This document shows positions 45,331 to 56,400 of a stretch of DNA of 64,000 bases, piece by piece. The position numbers and the translations under genes are program-made. Under the pieces are notes generated by a model. It was not told the DNA's origin, did not search any database, and saw only the letters and a list, made by a program, of their open reading frames with translations. The DNA lies in NCBI RefSeq assembly GCF_016808335.1, contig NC_053150.1, forward strand, positions 43,303,607 to 43,367,606, written 5' to 3'. How positions within the stretch are numbered: the first letter of the stretch is position 1; the number at the start of each line of letters is the position of its first letter. The stretch comes from Panicum virgatum. Its lineage: Eukaryota > Streptophyta > Magnoliopsida > Poales > Poaceae.

Positions 45331-45915
45331 CCTTGGTGTAAACCATGTCTTTGAAAGACTACTCGATTGTTGCTCTATGTTGAGCAAAGCTTGAAGAGTT
45401 GTGTTAGAGGCGGGGCACAGATCGGATGAGTGAGAGTAAAGTAGTCGATTTGAAAGGAAACCAACTTTTATTGAGAATTCGTCGTGATTACAGTAACTGT
45501 AAAGTGACAGACTCTGACTCTTAAGACCTACCCCTTGCTCGTAGTTATAAGGACGTCAGCAATGGTTTACATAGCTGAATATGAAAAAATATTTGGAAGT
45601 AATTCGAATCGTTCCGATAATTGAATAGATTTTGCATAAAGCTTCCTTCACCAAGGGTGCCCCGAGGGCTTTTCGGAGTGAGTTGCACTCAAAGATCGTG
45701 TGGAAGCTCTTGGGGTGCATGAAGCACTTGCGTAAGAGCATTTTGTTGATCTTGTCTCCTCCAAGAGATGTTTCTCCATGGTGTTGGGTGTGAGGCTTAC
45801 CCTAAGGGTGGGTGCTTGCCGACTTGCGTTTCTTGAAGGATGCGGAGGCGTGCGCTGGGATGCGATAGTTGGAAGAAGGGCTATAGACCTCTATTTCCTC
45901 GCACTCCTTTCTCCT
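45331..45915. other. spacer between the tandem array and the gag-like region
   Basis: I see no supported gene. A pol region would be expected near here in an autonomous relative and is absent. Confidence 0.5.
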
Positions 45916-47679
45916 TCAGATGATGACGTTGTGTGCATCAAGACCAATGTTGATCACATTGTGGAGGTCGCTGTTGGAGTAGTCGTAGTTGTCGCCCTGT
46001 TGTTCTTGTTGGCGGTTGGCGACGCGCTGGCGCCTGAACGCCTTTTTTTGGTTAAGCAGGCGACAACTTTCGTAGATGTCCTCCACTGCGGGCTGCTCTT
46101 CCAGTTGGACAGTTACTGTGACTGCTGGAGGAGGTGTAGGCGGGTCTTGCTTATTAATAGCTTCGAATTCTGCGACTATAGGGGGAGTAGTTTCCATATT
46201 GTCGGAGAGGTACTCATCATAGTCATCAGAATTGTAGTCGTCGAGGTTTAGACATTCCATCGAATCACCCTCTGATTCGTGGATTTCAAAGATGCGAACC
46301 ATAAGGATTTCACGACAGAGATCCTGAATTTCTTGGTCTTGTTTGCTTACTGACGGGTCTATCGGGGCACCTTACTGGGAAGGGGGATTTGTTGGCTGAG
46401 GGTTGAGAGCCTTGAGAACTTGGGGGGCAAGTCTCCTCCATGCGCACTGTCCGTCCTTGCGGCGTTGCATATATGACTAAGTTTGGGAGGGAGTTCTGAT
46501 CGGACTTGGAATTCTTAGTCGAGTAGGATTTGACCTCCTTGCTGTACTGGATTAGGTCATCCAGTTCATCCTCCGGGTCATAAGAGTACTCACAGTCGGA
46601 ATCGGTTAGGCCACCGATTTTGGAATATGTGTGCTTTGGGTGAGCGAGAAGCGGGATGCCCATCTCTACGTGGAGGGTATTCTCGTTCATCCAATGTAGC
46701 CACAATTGTGTAGGAGTTCATCCTTCTGGCTCTTTAATCCAGGGTTTGTCAAAAATTGACTTGCTAGATTGTTCAGGAGCTTTGGATTTTCGCTTTTTAA
46801 GCTTGACTAATTCCCAGAGGGTGTCTGCCATCTGGGGTGTATGCGTCATAGCATCCATGAACAAGTCGACGTTGTCTGACCAATCCTCGAGATCGTCGAA
46901 TGGTTCGAGTTTGTCAAGAGTTTCCATGAACTGGTCGAAATGTTGATCGAATAAAGGGTCAGGAATATCAGTTGGTTCAGGAGTCCACTTGTGAGCAGGT
47001 TTCGGTGAAGGAATCTGGGGTTTCCCAGAAGGAGACGGTCCCATCCGAGCAAGCCAGGGGTTTGCCTCTTCGGGTTTCCCACATATTTCTCCTCCCGAGT
47101 TCTGCTTCTTGTTTTGCAGAGTGCTTTCGGCCATTTTGATGCAGTCGATGAGCTTAGAATTTACTCGATCGATCCCTGAGAGCATGTCGCCGACTGTTCT
47201 TGTGGTGGGTTCGATGTTTCTGGGTCCTGCTGTATTTTAGATGAGCCAAGAGCAGATTCTGCAAGCTTGATGCACCCCTCTATCGATCGTGAGACCCGAT
47301 CTACTCCATCGAGTAGTTCCGTGTTGACGATCTTGGGGCGTTTGATTGACTTGAGGTAAGTCACGTATTTTCCGAGGGTTTCGAAAAAGTGAAGATTTTC
47401 GAGATTAGTGTTTGTATCGGACTCGTCTAACTCGTGGATTCGAGTTGGAGTCGACACATTTTCCGCAATATTCGAGTTAAGCTCGAGTGGAGCTTGTTTT
47501 CTATCAAGTTCTGCAGTTTTGCAGATTTCGGTGGGTTGGTTGATGGTTTTTTATTCAGGTGCTTTAGGCGCGATGAGGTGGGTGGAGAGGCCACCCGATC
47601 TATCGGCCGTGCAAGCCCAGGAACCGAAAACAAGTGTTGTGCCCTCAGGCATGTTGTTGGCGTCACTTGATCCGGCCAT
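45916..47679 (-). pseudogene. gag-like region of the right retrotransposon unit
   Basis: It starts at the ATG 47679 (MAGSSDANNMPEG), 46 bp inside the LTR edge, and ends at 45916. Stops (the first at about 47556) and frame changes break it into pieces at 47457-47161, 47185-46718, 46705-46310 and 46302-45916. The pieces are hydrophilic, with ETLGKYVTYLKSIKRP, DTLWELVKLKKRK and an acidic DDYNSDDYDEY segment. I do not find the gag capsid motif seen in the other element. The role is inferred from its position after the primer-binding site. Confidence 0.6.
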
Positions 47680-47705
47680 CGAATTCGCCTATGAACTCGC
47701 CGAAT

Positions 47706-47723
47706 CCCCTACCTGGCGCACCA
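47706..47723 (-). promoter_or_regulatory. primer-binding site of the right unit
   Basis: On the minus strand TGGTGCGCCAGGTAGGGG follows the LTR after two bases. It differs by one base from the site of the gypsy element at 6191. Confidence 0.8.
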
Positions 47724-47725
47724 GC

Positions 47726-48141
47726 TGTCGGTGTATACCGCCAAGCCTGCTCAGGGATACCCTTAGCAGTAGGATTGTAGGTAGGGATCGACTGCTCTGG
47801 AACTCGATGATACAAGGAACACAAAGATTTAGAGAGGTTCGGGCCATGAGTTGCGTAATACCCTACGTCCTGTGTGGTTGTTTGTATTGCCTTAGGTGTT
47901 GATGTGTTTTGAGGGGGGTCCCTGCCCGCCCTTATATATCTGGGGGGACAGGGTTACATAGAAAGTCCTAGCCGAGTACAGTTGGAGTCCTACTACAATA
48001 CAATCGGATAGTTTCCTTTATACTACAGATAGTTCTACGCCTATTCGGGTAGTTACAAGAGAGGTAAGGTACATCCATGAGCTATCCCTTACTCTAGAAC
48101 ATTCTATGCCTATAAGCAGTCCCACTGCCCCGGATCTGACA
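47726..48141 (-). repeat. right LTR (5' LTR in element orientation)
   Basis: This 416-bp LTR has TGTCGGTG and CTGACA ends. A TATA box (TATATAAG on the minus strand, 47931-47938) is present. GATAG follows at 48142-48146. Confidence 0.92.
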
Positions 48142-48395
48142 GATAGTTGGGTTGGGCCTTACCTAAGCAGGCTGGGCTGGTTTTTTTTTGTTTTCGGATG
48201 GGTGTGGGTCCATCCGCGGGTGGAATTTGAAACCCGCACCCGCAATATGCGGGTGCAAGTCCACCCACGGGTGGAATATCGGGCCCGCACCCACATCCGT
48301 CGGGTCTAAAATCCGCAGATACCCGCATCCGCAGGTGGAATTGCCATCCCTATATGGGAATATATCTACAATGAACTTCCTCTACTTTTGACTAC

Positions 48396-48539
48396 AATGC
48401 CTCAAGTAAGAAGCAATACAGGAACGTTGCGTGGTGTATAGATGGGCTGTAGAAGCAATTGAAGGCCTTGGGCCTAGAATTCAAAGTTGAGTTGTATATT
48501 CTTTGTCTGGGTAGATCCTATAAGAATCCAGGCCTTAAG
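48396..48539 (+). pseudogene. exon-like fragment of an unrecognised gene, copy A, with a stop
   Basis: The 48-codon frame ends exactly at a good donor (AAG/GTATGT). It encodes NASSKKQY, NVAWCIDGL and a C-terminal GRSYKNPGLK. A TAG at codon 19 replaces CAG of copy B (60150-60293), so this copy is broken. I do not recognise the family. It diverges from the response-regulator gene, with the 35-bp array between them before the hAT insertion. Confidence 0.5.
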
Positions 48540-48588
48540 GTATGTGGTAAATATTGGTGATTAATTAATTAGAACCATACTGTATGTT

Positions 48589-48963
48589 TTGAATGGCAAC
48601 CAATGTCTTAGATCACAATATGTTGATGGTCTATATAATAGGTATAATACCATATTGGAAGACAAATATCGAACACCACATAATACACATGATATTGTGG
48701 GAGCTTCCAAGGAGAAAATTCGCATAAGGCCTGTAGCCCGGTATTCCAGATATGGAGAAGAGGAATTCTTAGTGAGCACTCGAGTCTTGGTAGTAAAAAG
48801 GGGAGAAAACCCCCTTTGTAAGCTACAACATGGATTAAGGAAGAATGCCAACTCCTTTCTACATGCTAAACAATCAAGTGCTTTTGCATCCTTTCTTTTA
48901 ACTTTGAGAATTTACTTTCTTGTAAGTTTGATTCTTGCTCTTGTCTGTGTGCTTAGTAGCTAG
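48589..48963 (+). CDS. unrecognised ORF or exon downstream, copy A
   Basis: 124 codons are open and largely conserved with 60347-60721 (DKYRTPHNTHDIVGASKEKI, YGEEEFLVSTRVLV, LCKLQHGLRKNANSF). A GTAAGT donor at 48922 would end an exon; copy B has GCAAGT there. A hydrophobic C-terminal stretch follows if it is read through. It probably belongs to the same gene fragment as 48396-48539. No function is assigned. Confidence 0.45.
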   Translation: MNGNQCLRSQYVDGLYNRYNTILEDKYRTPHNTHDIVGASKEKIRIRPVARYSRYGEEEFLVSTRVLVVKRGENPLCKLQHGLRKNANSFLHAKQSSAFASFLLTLRIYFLVSLILALVCVLSS

Positions 48964-49168
48964 TTCATCAATTGTGCTCTGGCATTCCATCATCATGATT
49001 GTTTGACTAGCATAGCAGAAAAAGGTTGTTTCCATAAAAAAACATAGACTAAGGTTGCTTCTTGTTCTAGTTTAAATTCGAATTAGTCCTACTTCTTACC
49101 CTGTTTAAGGCATTAGATCCTTTCAACTTGTTTCATAATTTTTCAACTTGAGTTTGTCAAATGAAACA

Positions 49169-49952
49169 CACTACTACAATATTCTTTTTAGAGGCAGTCA
49201 AAAACCATTAACAGTGGCTGTCAACCCCAACCGCCTCAGAGTAATCATCACAGCAAATGGGAATTTTCTGAGGTGGTCGACCGGCAACCTCTATTAATGG
49301 AGTAAAAAACAAAAAAAAAGCCAATCTAGGCCATCGCCGCCGCTCGCCGCGGCCGCCGCCGAGCTCGCCGTGGCCGGATCCGTAAGGCCCGGGGCCGGAT
49401 CTGCCGCCGAGCCCACCGCGGCCGCCGCCGCCGAGCTCGCCGTGACCAGACCCATGAGCCTCGGGGCTGGATCTGCCGCAAGTCCGCCGCATCGGGGCCT
49501 GTGCGCTATCCACCGCCGCACTGCCCTTGCCGGGGTTGGGTTGCCGCATCGCGCCGAGGGCTCGCCGCCGCACGCGCCATGAGGGAGGGGAGGAGGGTGG
49601 AGGACGGGAGAGAGAGATGGGGACGGGAGAGAGACAGGACGGGAGGATTGTGAGGAATGAGAAGAAAACCCTAACTTAAGGATTATACACCTAAAGTCAT
49701 CTACCAGGCCGGGTTGGGCTTTTCCAAACTGGGTTGGGCTTTGCCTTTAAAAGTAGGAGTATTAACAGAGGCGGTCATCATAACGATGACTGCCTCGATT
49801 AATCGATTTTCTGAGGCAATTTTTGTAACTGCCTCTGTTAATAAAAATGACCGCCTCTATTAATGTTGGGCATTAACAGAGTCGATTTTTTATTGTGCCC
49901 GCCTCAAAGCTATTTTTTTAAGTTCCTCGCTTAATCCAGAATTGTAGTAGCG
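49169..49952. mobile_element. non-autonomous CACTA element, copy A
   Basis: It starts CACTACTACAAT and ends ATTGTAGTAGCG, flanked by ACA on both sides (49166-49168, 49953-49955). Subterminal CCGCCTC(T/A)GTTAAT motifs occur at both ends. The centre is GC-rich and non-coding. Copy B carries it at 60926-61737 with the same flanks, so it predates the duplication. Confidence 0.88.
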
Positions 49953-49957
49953 ACAAG

Positions 49958-50530
49958 CACTACTACAGAATAGGTCATCGCAAAGGGCTTTCACCACCAG
50001 TGATAGGTGTGTTTTACTGGCAGGTCTATACACGATCTAGCAATGAAAATAAACTAGGCGGTAAAAATCCATCATTTGCACATAAATATTTATAAGTTTT
50101 ACATATGAAGTCGGATGTTGATAAACTTTATATTAAAATTATAGAACTCAGTGAGATTTAAAACATTGTAGTAGATACTATTTTACCTTCGTTTGATATT
50201 TTTACATTCTTTTTAAAAGATTTTCACCACAGATTAGTGGCTCAAACCAGTGATGATAATTTATTTACATCACTAGTTCAAAACCGAGCGGTGATAATCA
50301 ATATTATCATCACCGCTGACTTGAATGCAACATCCCCCAAAAATTAGCGAAAAGGCCTCTAGTGGCTGGAGCATTTGAGTAGCATCTAGTGGATCTAGGT
50401 TCGACTCCTTATGGAAGTGAATTAAACGGGTTTGAAAATACAAAAAGAATAGGTTGGGGCTACCCCTATTGACTTCTGTCAAGAGGGAGTTTCAAACTGA
50501 TGTTGATGAAAATACGTGCACTATGAAGGG
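49958..50530. mobile_element. CACTA-like terminus and adjoining SINE-like sequence, copy A
   Basis: CACTACTACAGAATAGG begins two bases after the previous element's target duplication. Subterminal TCACCACC(A/G)GTGAT-like motifs follow, but I find no matching right end. At 50354-50407 GGCCTCTAGTGG and GGTTCGACTCC resemble pol III A and B boxes. Confidence 0.45.
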
Positions 50531-51701
50531 ATATCTTGAACGACCAAATTTATAAATTAGAAGATGATAGAAAGTGCATAAATTAGATACTTAATAGCAA
50601 TCATGCTTCGAATAACATGTCATGATTTTAGAAGAATTATTAAAGTGGTTTCATATTTTTCGGAGGTCCGGTTAATTTACTTAAAACTTTCTAAGGTTAA
50701 ACCATATCCTAAAATTAATAAATAATTATCAAAAAATCAAAGACACACAGTCAGCCATGTGGCAGCCTATGGGCGTACCACATGTCATGCTCAGCCTGAC
50801 GTCATCAAGGGGGTCGGGCTGTGTTGACGTCAGCATGGCTCTTGCTGACATTAGCATTGATTCGGTCAACATTGATTGGGTCAACGCTCCACGGGTCCAC
50901 AGTCAATTCCCCCCCCCCCCCCCTCACCCCCCTAGGATGACGTGTGGGACCCGCAGGACAGTCCGGTCGAAAAAAAGAAAAAGAAAGAGGGGCAGCTGTG
51001 TTACTGGGCTAAAAGGTGGATCGGACCAGCTCTGCATCCTTGTGCCACGGCCCGTCTTCTCTCTTCTTTTTTTTCTTCTTTTCCCTTTTCTCCCTCTTCT
51101 GCTGACTTCTCGGGCCCGCGGGTCAGCACCTCCTTCTCTCTGACAGCTTGGCCCCATGCGCCAGTCTTGGCGGGATCCGGTACGGCTCAGGACGATCCGG
51201 TACGGCTCAGGGCGATCTGGTGCGGCTTGGTGCATGTGTATGCATGCAGAGCACATCCCAGGCATTCGAAGGAACGCTGATGTCCGAACTTGCGGATGGT
51301 CCGCACATTCGGGCGTTCGAACACAAGCTCCACTTTGAAGAAAAATGTTCAGATCTCCAAACCGACGGATGGTCCGCTACTTTAGACCGGTTAGGTTGTT
51401 CCTGCTAAATTTGGTCATCAACACGTCCCCAAGGGCGACATAGTGCGCGTGCATGTAGAGGAAAAATTCTCGGCATTTTGTCGGTGCTTGTGAGCATGCA
51501 CGCTGGTACGCGGCTCGGGTGTGCGGACACCGCCCGTGGTGAGGCCAGGTGCGACGGCATTGACCAATGACACGAGCAAAGGCTCGGATTTGGGTCATGA
51601 GCAGGTCAGGGCCAAGGCAGAGCGACTCGATGTGGTGAGAACGAGGCATGGCAAGGCTGAACAAAAGCCAGTTCATGAAAGAACGCGTGTGCATGGGACG
51701 G
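50531..51701. other. copy A right part and unique flank, no gene seen
   Basis: To 51503 it matches copy B (62350-63264). It contains a C run (50911-50924) and GC-rich sequence with a GCGGATGGTCCGC motif near 51292. No open frame is convincing. Confidence 0.5.
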
Positions 51702-53471
51702 TGAAAGGCCCTTGTTTGGTTTTGGTAATTGAGTGACAACTTAGGTGGACTAATAAGTATTTATGTTGAGATACACAGGTGATTAGTCCACACAAAAACA
51801 CTAGTATGAGCAACATGTTCCATGGAAGAGAAATGGCTAAGTGTTGAAGCTATGCTCATATAGTGTGATGAAGGAACTCATTGCATATGAGACATGACAA
51901 GGAGTCATGTGACCAAAGTAGAGAAGATCAAGACAAGGCTTGGCTATAACAGTCTACTACGAGAAGCATTTATTGAGGATATAGCTGTTGGATTTGAAAT
52001 GGCGGACCGTCCGGGCCCTGTGGGGCGGACAGTCCGCGAAAACTATGATTTTATGGGATTTGAGTGTAACGGCTAGTTTGGGGTTTCCCTCTATAAAAAG
52101 AGGTGGTGGCCGGCCATTTGAGAGGTTGAGCACCTTGGAGACTTGGTGTCCTAGTGTGAGAGTGCTTGAGAGCCCTCCAACTCACTTGTGTTTAGAGCAA
52201 ATCATATCCGCTAAGTGAGAGAGCGATTCTAGTGCGTTGCTTTGAGAGATTGCAAGGGATTGGCACTAGGTGATCGAGTTGCAAGCCGGTGGTGCTTGTT
52301 ACTCTTGGAGGTTGCCACCTCCTAGACGGCTAGGTGGTGTGTTTCCGTCGTGAAGCCCGCAAGAAGATTGTGCGGTGCTCCGGAGAAGTGATTGTGAGGG
52401 GTATTGTGCTCACCCCGCAGGAGTCGCAAAGAGCAACTCTAGTTGAGCGAGACGTGAAGAGCAACAAGTGGTTCGGTCGGGTCAAGTGCTAGATCTTGTG
52501 AGAGCACTCCACGTGGGAGAGTGTGACTTGAGAGTCACCACTAACAAGAGGACCGGCGACAACCATGGAGCTTGTCTCAACGGGGACTAGCTTGGTGGCA
52601 ACCAAGTGAACCTCGGGATAAAATCTTGTGTCTCCCCGCTGGTTTGATTTTCTTTATGCATAAATTACATTTGTGATGAAGTTGCTCAATATTGTGGTGC
52701 TTGTGTTTTGAGAGCAGGAACTTGGAGATATATTTGAGGAAGTCAATTCAATCATCATCTCCAAGTTTGGATTGATTCTGAGCTCTCTAGCCTCATTCTT
52801 CAATTTGGGAGTTCACTGCCCGAGCAAAACCGGTGGCACCGGATTTGCAAAACCGGTGGCACCAGATTTGGAAAATCAGTGGTACCGGGTTTTTCTAGAC
52901 ATACACAAGATTGTATTTACTTTATCATTTACTTGTGCTAGTTTGTTGTAGTTGCTCTTATGTAACTCTTGTGCTTGTGTAGTTGCTCTAGTGATTAGTT
53001 AGCTTGTGTAGCTTGCTAATCATCTTCTTGCTTGTGTAGCATAGAAGTAAAGATCTTAGTGTAGCTAATTATCTTGTGTAGCTTAATTAGTTGTCTTGCT
53101 TAGTTTGTGTAGCTAAATAATTTTGAGCTCTCTAGTTTGGCTTGTGTAGCCTTGCTTTTGAGAACTACTAGTTGTACTTAGATTTTGTGAACTTTGCATA
53201 CTAGTATGTGTAGGAGCCCCCCGGTTGTTTGAGTACTAGTTGCATAGGCTTGTGCGACCTTGCAAACTAGAATTGTGTAGGTGAGCTCTACCTAGCCCGC
53301 ATCTTAGTTGCTCAATTAGGATCCTTTTGTAAGGTGCAAGTTTTAGATAGAGGGGTGTAGTCTTTGCTAGACCGATTAGTTTAATTCCGCACTTGTTTCG
53401 GTTAGCCGGCAATGTTTGAAGTTTTAGAAAGGACTATCCACCCCCCTCTAGTCCGCCATCTCGACCCTACA
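51702..53471 (+). repeat. solo LTR of a copia (Sirevirus-like) family
   Basis: It starts TGAAAGGCCC and ends CTCGACCCTACA, close to the termini of the LTR at 3956-21814. TATAAAAA is at 52092-52099, two GGCGGAC(C/A)GTCCG palindromes lie near 52000, ~24-bp ACCGGTGGCACC repeats at 52830-52895, and CTTGTGTAGC repeats further on. Flanks GACGG and ATGGT do not match. Confidence 0.8.
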
Positions 53472-56400
53472 ATGGTTCGGTGAAGCTAGGCGATGTGGTC
53501 ACCGTGCCAGGGTGACATCGGAACACGACAGCTACGCAACATGGCCGGGCTCATGGGTTGAGATGGCAAGGTCGAGGGGATGGAGAGGCTGGCTTAGCGG
53601 TTCCTAGTTGAGGCAGGGCTCGACACGGAGACTCAAGGTCGATGACGGTGAAGTGGCGGCGAACAACGATGGTGGCAGTTCGGCTCGGTGCCAAGGAGAG
53701 GCTAAGGCAGAGCAAACAGGCAGGGTCAAGCCATGGTCTCCCAGCTGGCTTGGGTCGAAGAATACGCTCACACATGGGCAATGGCAAAGCAAGCGTGCGT
53801 GGCGGCAAGCACACGGGCTAGGAACGGCTCGGCGTGGGTGTGTGTGTCTGCAGATGTCAGTGCGCCCAAGGCGCTCAGGAAAATGCTTGAAAGAGTTTTG
53901 CTTTGAGTAGCAGGGATGGTAGCATAGTCAATCGTGGGCATTGGCACATCGCGGGTATTCCGGCAGTGAAGGCGCTCCCTGGCTCCCCTACAGTGATGTT
54001 GAGTCCTTCTCCTCCCTGCGCTGGACTCCGAGCACAATGGCGGCGTGCGACAGCTCTGACAGTGGCGCGTTTCCCCCTCCTCCTGGCGCTGTGACAGAGC
54101 TATGCTCCTCTTTCTCCTCTCCTCTCCTCTCCCTCCTCTAGTTTGTGGTGGCGATGAAGGGAAAATTCCCCAGGGGTGGTTAGGGTTTAGATGTATCGGC
54201 GGCGGCGGGGTTTAATAGGGAAGGTGCTTGGGTTTGGCCCGGCTAGGGCTCGTGGATGATTCATAATTCTCAGCATCCATGTCGGGACACACGGAAGCAT
54301 CGCGGTGCTCGGTGCTAGGGCTTTGGGAGCAGTGAGCGCGCGCGCAGGGAAACGGGGCATAAGTCGTGGCTGACGATGATAGCGTAGGCGCGACACTGGC
54401 TTGTCACAGAGTGGGCAGGGCGACAGGAGCAGGATGGAGTAGGTGAAGCAGAGGGTCGATGGTGTAAGGGAAACAGGAGGAAGGAGAAAGGCAATAGGGG
54501 CGCTGGTAGGTGGGGCAGGGAGGTCAGCGAACTAGGGCAGAAAAGGGCTGGAGCAAGCTCCCAACGGGCCACGTGCGGTAGACTGAAGCAGGCCAGAAAG
54601 CGGAGCCAAAGGCTGGCGGGGCTAGGTTGTAGGTTTAATTTAAGGTTTGGACTAGACTGAGGTTTGGGCTAGGTTCTCGATTGGGTATGGTCTAGTTTTG
54701 TCCTTGGCCGGGTTAGGGCAGGGGACCGGGTTAGGGTTTGGACAGTTAGCTAGGTTAGCATTTGAATTTAAATTGAGGGGCACACCTCAATTTAAATTCC
54801 ACTGAAGTTCACACAAAGAAACTTAAATCCAAATAAAATCCAAATAATCTCACTTAAATCCAAATAATCTCACTCAAATCCAAATAATCTCACTTAAATC
54901 CAAATAAAATCCAAGTAATCCTTAATTTAATTTATAATTTTTAATTACTAGGAACTTTAGGAGGCAGAAATGTACTTAAGTGTGATTAATTAGAGCATCA
55001 CCAGAATTTTTTTTGAAATTCACATTTTTGACTTTATAACATTCTGAAAAAAAATCGAGATGTTACATCGGCGCTCCCGTTGCCACTATCAAGCGAGGCC
55101 GACGTGTTGGCCACATGGTCGAATCTGGTGCGGTTGTGGAGATCCCGTGCAGACCCTGGCAGTGTGGGCGCGTGTGTCGTGCTGGACGGGATGTGTGTGT
55201 GTGTGTGTGTGTGTGTTGTGTGTGTGTGTGTGGACGTTGTAGGTGCTCGACCATGGTCACAAAGGGTCCGACCGTGATGCACGCGTGATGTGCACTGCAG
55301 TGAGCATGGGCTGTGGGGTTTTGGCGCTGTTTACGGCGGCGACGAGGTCGACGATGGCGAGGTAGGATGAGTAGGTCAAGGCTTTGGGTCAGAGATGCGC
55401 CTTGGCAGCCGTGCGCTTGGCGCAGCATTCTGCGGCGAGGAAACTCGTGTCGACACAAGGTGACATGGTGGGGATACGACGATGGGATCAACTCGATCCG
55501 GCTAGGCAGTGCACAACACGGAAAGGGTGGTGGCGGGGTGGAACGGCGGGTCCAGGTTAGCGTGTGCAAGGTTGCCCTGGTGGCCTTGCAAGGCAAGCGC
55601 ATGCGCACCTGGAGTTCCACGGCCGCGCCGGCGGCAGGGCATAGTGGCGAAGACATGTCTTGGTAGGCGCGCTCGCGGGCCTAGCTACCCAGGTCAAGAT
55701 GCGATGGTGGTAGGGCCCTGACAATGAGGTCAAGGCTAGGCTTTTGGCTTAGGCGGCACATGCGCGCGGGGCCTGGCATCCAAAGTCCGCGATGACGTGA
55801 CAGGTTTGGCTCCGGTGAAGGCAAGACATTGGCCTGTGGGTCATGGTGTGAATACAGAAGGCCAAGTCTTCGCCTTGTGGCTAGCATAGTGTTGGGTGAG
55901 GCTTAGGACGGTAGGATCGGCGCGAGTGAGGCCAAAGGCTCGGCCTTTAGCTCAATGTGGTCTGGTAGGAGCACGCGCATGAGGTTCATGGTGCACCACG
56001 ATGTGGCAAGGCTGCGCATGGTTCCGGTGAGGACAAGTTCGAGATCAGGCGGCTGAGGAACAAGGCAGGGCGGCTTAGCTTGGCAAGGCCAAGGCCAGGG
56101 CGGAGCTACGAGTGTGCAGGTTCTTGGCGAAGCTAAGGCCGTGACACGGTCGTGTTGCATGTGGTGTTTCGAGGTACCGGGCCATGGCAGAATCACTGTT
56201 GCGGCGTGGTTGAGGTGGCCACAGAATTGGCCGCTGGAAGAAATGTGGGATGGTTATCCTAAGCTCACTACAATGGGTTCATCGGCAGCATCGCGCTCAC
56301 CGGCAGCACAAGGGAGGCGGGATGGGGCAGCGGCGACCTACCGGGTTCACTTGGGGACGAAGGGGGTTGGTGCAGCAAGAAGGCACGACTGTGGCGAGTG

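Larger units (their letters stand above)
25188..48141 (-). mobile_element. Tat-like LTR retrotransposon, tandem LTR-internal-LTR-internal-LTR structure
   Basis: Outer ends at 25188 and 48141 are flanked by GATAG (25183-25187 and 48142-48146). Three LTR copies lie at 25188-25703 (shortened), 38755-39167 and 47726-48141. The middle one has a primer-binding site on one side and a polypurine tract on the other, so it is shared by two units. The right unit (39168-47725) has a gag-like region, a tandem repeat and an antisense gene, but no RT, RNase H or integrase: it is a non-autonomous relative of the Tat group. The left unit is heavily deleted and contains the CACTA element. Confidence 0.85.
24863..48352. 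mobile_element. small hAT-type element carrying a nested retrotransposon
   Basis: The ends are TAGGGATGGCA at 24863 and TGCCATCCCTA at 48342-48352. The flanking 8 bp are AATGGGAA (24855-24862) and TATGGGAA (48353-48360); copy B has a single TATGGGAA at 60107-60114, the empty site. 8-bp duplications and these termini fit hAT. The element's own sequence is about 0.53 kb (24863-25187 and 48147-48352), rich in CCCGCGGATGCGGG-type motifs, and non-coding. The rest is a gypsy insertion. Confidence 0.85.
22959..51503. repeat. segmental duplication, copy A (interrupted by a 23.5-kb nested insertion)
   Basis: 22959-24862 matches 58258-60114, and 48353-51503 matches 60107-63264, in the same order and orientation. 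Without the inserted 24863-48360 the copy is about 5.0 kb, the same as copy B. Contents in order: response-regulator gene (minus), 35-bp repeat array, fragments of an unrecognised gene (plus), a small CACTA element, and CACTA-like and SINE-like sequence. The right limit of homology is uncertain because copy B is cut by a CACTA insertion. Confidence 0.9.

Noticed and set aside
50757..51143. Open frames shared in position by copies A and B near 50.8 and 62.6 kb
   Set aside because: The frames are not conserved between the copies: indels and the C run change the reading frame.
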